Source of the DNA: Castanea sativa
Lineage: Eukaryota; Streptophyta; Magnoliopsida; Fagales; Fagaceae
Direction of reading: 5' to 3'
Length of the DNA: 64,000 nucleotides
Assembly (NCBI RefSeq): GCF_040712315.1
Contig: NC_134020.1
Span: 9,042,436 to 9,106,435 of the forward strand
Positions within the stretch are counted from its first letter, which is position 1. The number at the start of each line of letters is the position of its first letter. Of this stretch, positions 11,206 to 19,208 are shown in pieces. A program made the position numbers and the translations under genes. The notes below the pieces were generated by a model. It was not told where the DNA came from. It worked only from the letters and a program-made list of their open reading frames with translations, and did not search any database.

Positions 11206-12575
11206 TGAAGGAAATATGCCTGTGCGCTGCAGAAAAATAACGGATCTACTTCATTCATAAAAGTTAACATATACTAAATAAGTTTCAGAACTTAAGAACA
11301 AGAGAGTGTACCTTAGAGCGGTGAATTTCAAAACTGAAGATCGAAATCACTTGGGAACACTTTCAATCTTCACTCCAATTCCACTAACGCCCAAGATGTG
11401 TGGTCTCTCAATCAGTTCCAAAGGGAGAATGTCAAAGTATCTAATACTTACATACACCACTTCACAATGGTGTTCTTCCAAAATTCTCTACTGAAAATTC
11501 TGTATGTTTTTCACTTTGTGTCTAACCAATTATCTAATTGGGCTGGCCTTTTGGGCCTTTCCAATTGGACTTAAGTGTGTGGCTTGGAGTGGGACCAAAA
11601 GGGACCAATAAGACACTAGCTCCAATGGGCCTTAGGCTTTTCTGTCAACTCTTGACAAGTCCAAAATTACCATTAACTATATTTAATACCACTATATAAA
11701 TATAGTTGCACTCTAGGCCTTTTCTATAAATTATATCCTTAGACTTTATTATACATGCAATCCCTTCATAAAATATTTGTAGTAACACGAAGTCATAAAT
11801 GTAGACTGCCACTATGTAAATTACTACAACTTATCCTTAAGTACCTGGTTTAATCCTTTAAATTATTCATCATATATTTATGAAATCCAATCTCATAAAT
11901 ATATACTCTAGTAACTATTTACTAAAGTAGTTAAGTCTAACATTCTGAATAACAAACCCATTAAACTTATCTCAAGGGAATATTTTGTATCTCCGTTAAG
12001 AGACTACGAATTCCATCTTGAGAATATATGTTCCATCAACATTAAATGTGGTTGCCTAACATACTGAGGTTTTGACCGTAACTCTATACCAATGCAACCT
12101 ACACCTCATGATTAAGTCTATTATTCTCTCAAGATTAAGAGTTTGTGCAAATATAAGTCGTGAGTTTATTATTCATTTGACAGTCTTTAGGAGAATAATA
12201 ATTCTCACACCGATCCAGTTCAATATGTTTTAACTCTTAAAACATATCAACATATCAACTAGAAATCTCCATTTCCATGATCAAGACAAATCATCTTAGT
12301 TGATATGTTATAGTCTTCGCAGATGAAATGCCCAATTTCATCACCGACTACGAACTAAAATTCTGAGTTTACAAAGAACTTGTGATTTATATCTTCTGTG
12401 ACTTTTCACATAAATCACATACTATGCATCTCATGTACTATATGATAATGTCCTGATATTCATTTAGATAATAGCAAAACAACTTTATTAAATACAACAT
12501 TAAGTCATACATAATGTCATACATAATAAAATACATAGCATCATACAATAGGATTTAAGGGCACACGTCCTAACA
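11206..12575 (-). repeat. Copia-1 5' LTR
   Basis: 1370 bp, from tgaagg to taaca on the plus strand, followed by the target duplication agacc at 12576-12580. Confidence 0.93.
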
Positions 12576-13399
12576 AGACCTTGGTTTGCACCAATACACT
12601 CAAAGATTTTATCTCCACCTCAATAGGAAGCACTGCCTCACTACCATAAACCAAAGAGTAAGGTGTTGCCTTAGTTGACGCACATATAGAAGTTCTATAA
12701 TCCCATAAGGCAAACAGAAGCTTCTCAACCCAATATTTGTATGTCACTACCATCTTGGCTAAGATGTTCTTCACATTCTTATTAGCTGCTTCTGTGGCCC
12801 TATTAGCTTGTGGTCAATATGGTAAAGACTTGTGATGCTCAATGCTATTCTTCCATGACTCTCCAAACTTCACCCTCAAAGTGAGAACTGCTATCAGAAA
12901 TAATCTCTTGGGGCACCCCAAAACAACATATGATGTTGTCTTCTAAGAACCGAGCCACATGCTTAGCCTTCAATAAGGAGTAGGAGGCTGCTTCCACCCA
13001 TTGGGTGAAATAGTCAATTGCCACCAGGATGTATTCATGCCCATTTGAAGCCTTAGGAGCTATCCTTCTGATCACATCTATGCCCCAAACCAAGAATGGC
13101 CATAGAGAAGTCATGCTCTACAATTCACTAGGTGGTACATGGCTCAAGTTGGCGTGTGTCAGACAACCATGGCAACTCTTCACGTAGTCTACATAATCGG
13201 TCTTCATCGTATTCCAATAGTACCCTATCCTTAGGATTTTCTTGGCTAACATTCTTTCATTCATATAAGGGCCAGAAATCCCTTGAGGAACTTTTTCCAT
13301 TACCTTCTTGACTTCTTCCTTCTTTAAGCAACGAAGGTGTATACCATCGTAGGACCTTTTATAGAGTTGTCCTCCACATAGAATGTATTGTATTGCCAC
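12576..13399 (-). pseudogene. Gypsy-1 integrase, N-terminal and core part
   Basis: Minus-strand pieces: a zinc-binding region with KKILRIGYYWNTMKTDYVDYV and CHGC (13399-13118), a core with WGIDVI and YILVAIDYFTQWVEA (13114-12845), then a C-terminal part with LWDYRTSICASTKATPYSLV and YGSEAVLPIEVEI. The second catalytic position reads IISDSSSHF where relatives have DNGSHF. A stop separates 13118 from 13114, and the frame shifts near 12800. The sequence breaks off at 12576 at the Copia-1 insertion and resumes at 5027. Confidence 0.9.
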
Positions 13400-13561
13400 T
13401 ATCCTAATGGAACGAGATTCTCACTTGTCAGTACCATCCAGATATGCCCCTAGTTCCAAGAACTTCACGATGTCATAGTACCATGAAACTTCCTCTTCTT
13501 CTATGGTCATTACTGAAGTTTCGGGCTTCCCTTTATGCACTTCCTCATAACTTTGCTCAAT

Positions 13562-13980
13562 CTACAAGGGTTGTGTCCATAGTCCCTCAAGAATTTTAAC
13601 CATTAAGGCCAAGGTAGCTAAGGTGTCCGTAAATTGATGTTGAGCTCTAGGGATGATTGTGTACTCAATCTTGTCAAAGGTCTTGGTTAAGTCCTCCAAG
13701 TATTGTTGGTAAAGCTTCAAGTGTTCCTCATTCACCTTCTTCAACTTTTGTATATGGGTTATAACCAAAGTTGAATCTCCAAAGACTTTAGCCTCCTTTA
13801 CCCTCAATTCTCAAAGAGCTTCCATTCTGGCAATACAAGCCTCATATTCAGCCATGTTATTAGTTGCTTCAAAGTTCAACTTGATTGCCAAAGGTAAGTG
13901 AGATCCCTCGCGAGTGATCAAGAGTATTCCTATCCCATTTCCATATTAGTTTACGACTCCGTCAAAGTACATCTTCCATG
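13562..13980 (-). pseudogene. Gypsy-1 second (archaeal-type) RNase H
   Basis: The minus-strand reading shows YFDGVVN, then NFEATNNMAEYEACIARMEAL, then AKVFGDSTLVITHIQKLK, ending in RAQHQFTDTLATLA. These carry the acidic catalytic positions of the extra RNase H that marks the Tat lineage. A stop interrupts it near 13950 and another near 13811. Confidence 0.88.
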
Positions 13981-14109
13981 TCCCTAACTCAACATCCAAA
14001 TGTCCTCATCTAGAAAGTCTTCTTTACCATCTTCCCCCTCTATAGGATTCTCGGCTCAAAAATTTGACACGACGCACCCTCTCACTCTCCTCTTACATTA
14101 GTTAATACT

Positions 14110-14915
14110 TCAAGGAGGTTTTACCGCGAATGAAAAAAGAAAACTGGATTCATGAAAGTTTAATTCCTGAATCACTTTCGAATGGTATGCTTCGGATTCA
14201 TTTAGATAATGAAGATCGGATTCTAGGTTATTGATGGTTTTTCTAGCCACATACTTCAAATTGAATTTTGCCAATAAGATCAACCATCTTGACAATTTTC
14301 CACTTAAAGCAAGCTTCTCAAAGAGATACTTCAATGGGTCCATTCTTGCTACCACCCATATTTGGAAAGGTGTGATGATATGTCTCAACTTTTGCATGGT
14401 CCAAACAAGTGCAAAGCATGACTTTTCTATGGGAGTGTACCTAGTCTCATAATCATGGAACCTCTTGCTCAAGTAGTATATGGCCCTCTCATTCTTTTCA
14501 TGGTTTTCTTGTGTAAGCACGCTTCCAACCACATCCCCTATGACGGAGAGGTATAGGAGTGAGGGTTTTCCAAGTTGTGGAGGCACTAGGTTAGGTGGGT
14601 GGAGGGGATATTCCTTGATAAGTTCAAAGGCCTTTTGACACTCATCATTCCACGTATGTGGTTCATTCTTCCTAAGGAGTTTGAAGATGGGCTCACAAGT
14701 GGAGGTGCAATGAATCGACTAATGTATTGTAATCAACCCAAGAAGCCCATTATCTCTTTCTCACTTATGGGTGGAGGCATCTCCAATATGGCTTTGATCT
14801 TGGATGGTTCAACTTCTATCCCTTTATCACTCACTTGGAAGCGTAGCAATTTTTTGGCGGTTACTCTAAAGGTACACCTTTGTGGGTTCAATCTTAACCT
14901 ATAGTCTTTAAACCT
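14110..14915 (-). pseudogene. Gypsy-1 RT thumb/connection and RNase H
   Basis: 14586-14110 reads SVIGDVVGSVLTQ, ERAIYYLSKRFHDYETRYTP and EKSCFALVWTMQKLRHI, the canonical gypsy RNase H with its tether. 14590-14915 holds the RT thumb on the same strand with stops in every frame. The DVVG start replaces the usual DxAxG pattern. Confidence 0.85.
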
Positions 14916-15320
14916 TTAGAAGAACTTTCTTAAGTTTATGGTATGGCTGTCTCTATCCTTGGATTTCACTATCATATCATCGACACACACCTCAACTTCA
15001 TTATGCATCATATCATGTAACAAGGCTGTAGCCGTCCTTTGGTAGGTTTCCCTGGCATTCCTGAGGCCAAACGGCATCACCGCGTAACAATAAATTCCCC
15101 ATTTGGTAGTGAAAGTGGTTTTGGTCATATTTTTGGTTGCCATCTTAATTTGGTTGTACCTTGAGAAACCATCCATGAAAGACATCAAGGTACTTCCTGC
15201 CATGTTATCCACCAAGACATCAATGTAAGGGAGAGGAAAGTCATCCTTAGGGCATGCCTTGTTCAAGTCCCGAAAATCCACACTCATCCTTACTTTCCCA
15301 TCATTCTTAGGTATAGGCAC
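14916..15320 (-). pseudogene. Gypsy-1 reverse transcriptase palm
   Basis: Open over 134 codons. Motifs in order: VRMSVDFRDLNKACPKDDFP, MDGFSRYNQIKMA, TTFTTKWGIYCYAVMPFGL, and CVDDMIVKSKD at the catalytic box, where the usual YVDD tyrosine is cysteine. The sequence is typical of the Tat/Athila side of Ty3/gypsy. It lies directly downstream of the PR-RT linker. Confidence 0.93.
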
Positions 15321-15476
15321 GACATTGGCAATCCATTTGACTTGGTGTATGAGTTTGATGAACCCTACCTTTAATTACTGAGTTACTTCCTCCTTGATTT
15401 TTAAGAGCCATTTGGTCCTCATTCTTCTCAACTTTTGTTTGACGGGTACCATATGATCATGAGTATCAATGTGATG

Positions 15477-15848
15477 TTAGGCTATTTCGGGGTCAATTTT
15501 GGACATATCTTCATAAGACCATGAAAACACCTCTTGAAATTCCATGAGGAGTTCTTGAAGATCTTTCCTTTCTTTTTCATTTAGAGTTAAGGCAATTTTA
15601 ATTAAGTGAGGATTCTCATTATTTCCCAAATTAATAGTCTCAAGAGTCGGTTCCATAAATTCAAATTTCCTTTCCAATTGTTTATTAATTTCATTTTCAA
15701 ATTCATTTGAATCATTTAAGTGCAGAATTTCAATGATATGGGACACATCAAAATAAGCCAATTCAGAATTCATCTTATTAAAAATATTGAAAAGTACATG
15801 GGAACATGCATTACAAAACTTTTTCCCTATGTTTTCTAGAAAACCCAA
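15477..15848 (-). pseudogene. Gypsy-1 protease-RT linker
   Basis: Reads GFLENIGKKFCNACSHVLF at the N-terminal side and FQEVFSWSYEDMSKIDPEIA at the end, the segment that precedes RT in Tat elements. Upstream the frame closes within about 40 bases and no protease or gag is found before the leader, which indicates an internal deletion. Confidence 0.8.
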
Positions 15849-16138
15849 CCCAAGTCTAATTATTAATGGGCCCTACAGTAGGCGTGATTGTCGACACCTA
15901 GTCTTGATTGGACTGAGCGGAAAAAACCGCTTCTGCTGTGCCTTTGTTCAACCACCCGCCATGGTGATAGCTCCCACATGCGCGGGGCCCTTTTGGAGGG
16001 CCCCTCTCAATATTTGCATGGGGTTGCATGTTATTCGTGTGGAGCTTCGAGTGCTCCCTCTCTCGATGGAGGAGGATAGGTCTACCTTTGGTGTTATGGC
16101 AGGAGTCTAGGCCACAGTTTAAGGGATTACCAAAGGTA
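15849..16138 (-). other. Gypsy-1 5' leader remnant
   Basis: No gene is supported. The stretch lies between the primer site and the truncated pol. It contains a GC-rich inverted repeat (gcggggcccttttggagggcccctc) around 15980-16010 and tgtcgacacc at 15889. Confidence 0.5.
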
Positions 16139-16151
16139 AGTGGAGTCGCCA
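16139..16151 (-). other. Gypsy-1 primer binding site, tRNA-Arg-like
   Basis: The minus strand reads TGGCGACTCCACT, matching the complement of the 3' end of a plant tRNA-Arg (TGGCGACTCC-CT), the primer known for Ogre/Tat elements. It sits 8 bases from the inferred LTR end at 16160. Confidence 0.7.
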
Positions 16152-16699
16152 CTAATCATTGGGTTTTTCTAAGGTGTGATTGGTCACCTTTTCTAGGAAA
16201 AATGACCTTTTTCTAAGGTGTCCATAACTTCATTGTGTTGAAGCATAGACGATACACTAGCAAACAAGATTCATGCATGGACATGTAAGCAAATGTGTAA
16301 AAATGTACATAAAGCCAATGGGTGGCACAAACAAGCATGGCAAACATATCATCACACAGAGCAAAAAAATAAGGGAAGGGTACGCACGGAGCGACCCAGC
16401 ATCCAGAGACACATCCAAACAAGGCCACCTCGGCGTTGGATGTAACCACACAACCATAACCTGCTAAGGGCGTTAAGCGTGGCAAAGCCTAGAACTAGAG
16501 AGGCTAACACAGGCATGAAGCATAGAAACGAGCAACCATAGACATGCAAAACGGGTGATCCAAACCCTTTGATATGGGCCAAGGTGTATGGACGATGACA
16601 AAGTTGATAGGGTCTAGATCGGGGCCAAACCAATAGGCCAAAACACAAGAAAGAAAGGTAATGCGACAAAAGGGCTACAATAGCACATGGCAAGAAAAA

Positions 16700-17180
16700 C
16701 ATAGCCTAGGTCTAGGCACACAAACATGGCATGGAGCGCACAAGCACATGGAAGATTGCAGAAAACATATAGAACATAGATCCAAGCACATAAGCATGTA
16801 AAAATGTGGATCTAGTTGTAAGCATGGCGACATGTGTGAACATGATTAAGCTAGCACATAAACATGGAAGAACATGGATCTGAGCATATAAACATGTACA
16901 GATGCGATCTAAGCATAAAACATGGCGAAAAGCACACGAACGCATAGATCTGAGCAAAGCATAACCAGAGACATGATATCAAACATGTGAGCACATAACC
17001 CTAACATCAAGATAAAGCAAAAAGAGGAACGAAACAAATGAAACATGGCATAAAACCCTAAGCATGTAGATCTAAACATATAAGCATGTAAGGATGTAGA
17101 TCTAAGCACAAAACATGGCATAAAACATAACAACGAAGAAATCTAAGCTAGAAGCACATAAAGTATGAAACATGCTAAAG
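16700..17180. repeat. Degenerate gatctaagc/acatggc repeats in gypsy LTR
   Basis: Irregular 30-45 bp units built from agatctaagcataaaacatgg and related words. Reverse-complement versions recur at 58740-59060 and a short run is kept at 281-360. Confidence 0.7.
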
Positions 17181-17245
17181 AAAGAAATAAATCACATAAA
17201 CAAGCAAAAAGGAAGTATAAACGCTGGAAAAAAAGTTTTAAAAGG

Positions 17246-17290
17246 TTAGGGGTGTGGATGATAGCTAAAAAGCTACATCCACACCCCTAA
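17246..17290. other. 15 bp-arm hairpin in gypsy LTR
   Basis: Perfect arms TTAGGGGTGTGGATG and CATCCACACCCCTAA around a 15 base loop that contains its own TAGCT/AGCTA pairing. On the minus strand it is about 230 bases downstream of the TATA box. This could be an RNA structure near the R/U5 boundary, such as a polyadenylation or packaging structure. Confidence 0.85.
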
Positions 17291-17515
17291 ACCCCAAATC
17301 CAAGATATAGAATCAAGGAAAGGAAAATTTGAGTGTGATAGCAATACCTTGTGTTCTTGGTGAAGAGGGAAGAATCAAGAGACTTTGGTGTGTTTTTTGG
17401 AGTGTTTTTGGGTGTTTTTTGTTGTTTGGAAGATAGAAAAAAATGTAGAAAGGAACTAGGTGAAGAGCAAATTTCAAAAAAATGTGTGTCCCCTCATTCT
17501 GATGGGTGCCTGGGG

Positions 17516-17524
17516 CTATTTATA
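17516..17524 (-). promoter_or_regulatory. TATA box of gypsy LTR (right copy)
   Basis: The minus strand reads TATAAATAG within GGCTATAAATAGCCCC. It is conserved with 731-739. Confidence 0.75.
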
Positions 17525-17632
17525 GCCTCGAGCGCAAATTTCAAGGCGAAGGCCTTTAAAGGGTTGCTAGCCTTAAATCACCTCTGATCAGGTTTATCTT
17601 AACACCCTTGGATAGATCTTCATTTTCAGTTT

Positions 17633-18012
17633 CTAAAATGGTATGGAACTCAAAAATCAAAAGGTCAGATCAAAAGTTATGGCTCTCGGAAGTTTGCGGT
17701 GCATCAATCAGTGCGTCACCCCAGTTTTCGCGATATCTCGGCCGTTCTAACTTCGATTTTGAGCCATGAATAGCCGTTGGAATGAGAATTTGATAACCTT
17801 TGTAACGGTATTGGTTTTAACCCATTCTAAAATGGTATGGAACTCAAAAATCCAAAGGTCGGATCAAAAGTTATGGCTCTCGGAAGTTTGGGGTGCGTCG
17901 ATCAGTGCGTCATCCCGGTTTTCGCGATATCTTGGCCATTCTAACTCCGATTTTGAGCCATGAACAATCGTTGGAACGAGAATTTGATAATCTTCGTAAT
18001 GGCATTAGTTTA
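17633..18012. repeat. 194 bp tandem duplication in LTR U3
   Basis: Two copies start at 17633 and 17827 (ctaaaatggtatggaactc). They differ at scattered sites. The left LTR (960-1060) keeps sequence equivalent to only one partial copy. Confidence 0.88.
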
Positions 18013-18328
18013 ACATGGGATCGACTTCAGGTCAAACTTGGTCAAAGTTGCTAAAAATCTCCAAGAAGCTTGGATTTGGTGTAAAGCTATGAAAAATGTT
18101 GTTTTGTGTAGGTTTGGACCTCGTTTGATCTTCGATCAACCCTAGGGCCAACCAGGGAAATTCTGGTCATTTTGATTGAAAAAGGCACTTTGGGTGCTCT
18201 AGTGCCCAATTAGGTTATGCCATGTGATTCTAGACGTTCTCATGGCCCCATAGAGAGAAAATGATATTTTTTGGATTTTTTCAGGGTGAGGCACGCAAAT
18301 TGAGGGTGGAAAAAATACAGCATTAACA

Positions 18329-18345
18329 GCTACCCCTTCTTTATC
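18329..18345 (-). other. Polypurine tract of Gypsy-2
   Basis: The minus strand reads GATAAAGAAGGGGTAGC next to the LTR start. It is the counterpart of 2796-2812. Confidence 0.6.
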
Positions 18346-18595
18346 CGATATCTTGAGTGCAATGAGAGGTATCGGATAAAGAACGTGATTTCGAATTTTG
18401 TTGCCACCAAATTTGCGTGTGGAGACTGTTCATGGACCGAGACCGGACCTTACCTGCTTGGCCTGATTTGCCGCAGCTGCTATTCGAATATTTTTCCAGA
18501 CACGTCCCTAAGCTTTAGGAGAGGGGAAGAGAGAAGATTTTTTTTTTTTTTTTGGGTTTGACCAAATCAACGTTGACTTGGTAAAGCTGCTCGGT

Positions 18596-18641
18596 GGCCC
18601 TTTTAGGGCCGCTAGACCTACCCGATGGCCCTTTAAGGGCC
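18596..18641 (+). promoter_or_regulatory. Paired GGCCC palindromes upstream of PMD unit A TATA
   Basis: GGCCCTTTTAGGGCC at 18596-18610 and GGCCCTTTAAGGGCC at 18627-18641, 31 bp apart, both followed by gctag/gctgg and lying just upstream of the TATA box. GGCCC-type sites are known binding motifs of plant TCP factors; that role is inferred here. Confidence 0.5.
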
Positions 18642-18658
18642 GCTGGTCTCCTACGACT

Positions 18659-18667
18659 TATAAAAGG
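18659..18667 (+). promoter_or_regulatory. TATA box of PMD unit A
   Basis: TATAAAAGG on the plus strand, followed after about 30 bases by a pyrimidine-rich start region (ctctttctctccacttcc). It points away from the LTR TATA at 17516, so the two promoters are divergent. Confidence 0.65.
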
Positions 18668-18689
18668 CCTTTTGGGCCCTTTTTGGCTC

Positions 18690-18819
18690 ATTTTAACTCT
18701 TTCTCTCCACTTCCAAACTCTCCACAAATTTTCCAAGAGCGTTTAGAACTTAGCAGGTCCGTACTTTTAGCATCAGTCTGCTATTTTAGTCAGCTGTTTC
18801 TGTCTATTCTGCACTCGAG
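18690..18819 (+). other. PMD unit A untranslated first exon with splice donor
   Basis: The region between the TATA and a donor-like junction cactcgag/GTCAGTGT at 18819/18820. Unit B has the homologous cttaag/GTCAGTGT (minus strand, 51467/51466) and the duplicate at 56551-57003 has cttaag/GTTAGTGT. Flanking sequence (cagtctgctatttt..., ttctgt...) is also shared. The exon has no ATG-started frame of note. Confidence 0.6.
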
Positions 18820-19208
18820 GTCAGTGTACATTTTTCTTCTTCTCTTATTTTTTTCTACAAAATGTTAATAGCAGTACTACTAGAGATGCATGCTAGTGTT
18901 TATTTTTATTTTTGGAATTTTCATGATCGTATATTTTTGCCATTATTTATGCCATACTGTATTAGGAAAATGCACATATGTATTTTTGTTTTTGATATAT
19001 GAATGCGGGATATGCGGGAATTTAGATTTAGAAAATAGCATGTGGGATACGGGAAAGGAGACTTACCTGGTAGTCGGGGATAGTGAAAATGGTAAGACGT
19101 ACGGCACGGCAGCTATTTAGTCTCAGCATAGGGTTGAACCAAGAGAATTGTGTGATGGCAAGGTGTATGGTGCTACTGCTAGTTAGCCTCAAAATTTGGG
19201 GGATCCGC

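Larger units (their letters stand above)
5028..12575 (-). mobile_element. Copia-1: complete-length Ty1/copia element nested in Gypsy-1 integrase
   Basis: Two LTRs (5028-6413 and 11206-12575) flank a minus-strand internal region with primer site, gag, protease, integrase, RT and RNase H in Copia order. Target duplication ggacc (5023-5027) versus agacc (12576-12580) matches 4 of 5. The protein reading ([28 protein letters not shown]) and long LTRs suggest the Angela/Tork group. The LTRs differ at about a dozen sites in the first 165 bases compared by eye, so the insertion is not recent. The coding region carries many stops and shifts and a gag N-terminal deletion; it is not autonomous. Confidence 0.93.
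281..18328 (-). mobile_element. Gypsy-1: Tat/Ogre-lineage Ty3/gypsy retrotransposon, decayed and nested
   Basis: On the minus strand the order is right LTR 16160-18328, tRNA-Arg-like primer site, short leader, PR-RT linker, RT, RNase H, a second archaeal-type RNase H, integrase (split by Copia-1), an antisense ORF remnant, a polypurine tract and left LTR 281-2795. The dual RNase H and the antisense ORF between pol and the 3' LTR are Tat-lineage traits. Gag and protease are missing: the leader runs straight into the PR-RT linker near 15849-15889. The left LTR outer end is hidden by the Copia LTR at 1-280, so element ends and target duplication cannot be checked. Confidence 0.7.
16160..18328 (-). 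repeat. Tat-type gypsy LTR shared by Gypsy-1 and Gypsy-2
   Basis: 2169 bp between a tRNA-Arg-like primer site (16139-16151) and a polypurine tract (18329-18345). On the minus strand it starts TGTTAATGCTG and ends AAAAACCCA. It holds a TATA box, a downstream hairpin, a degenerate gatctaagc repeat region and a 194 bp tandem duplication in U3. Primer site on one side and polypurine tract on the other mean that it is the 5' LTR for Gypsy-1 and the 3' LTR for an element to the right. Ends are inferred, with an uncertainty of several bases. Confidence 0.7.

Noticed and set aside
15889..15898. tgtcgacacc as a gypsy LTR terminus
   Set aside because: The tRNA-Arg-like primer site at 16139-16151 and loss of LTR homology place the LTR end near 16160; 15889 is in the leader.
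16213..17133. Minus-strand frames rich in Cys and Met in the gypsy LTR
   Set aside because: They are translations of degenerate gatct/acatgg repeats, not conserved in the left LTR or the 58391 fragment.
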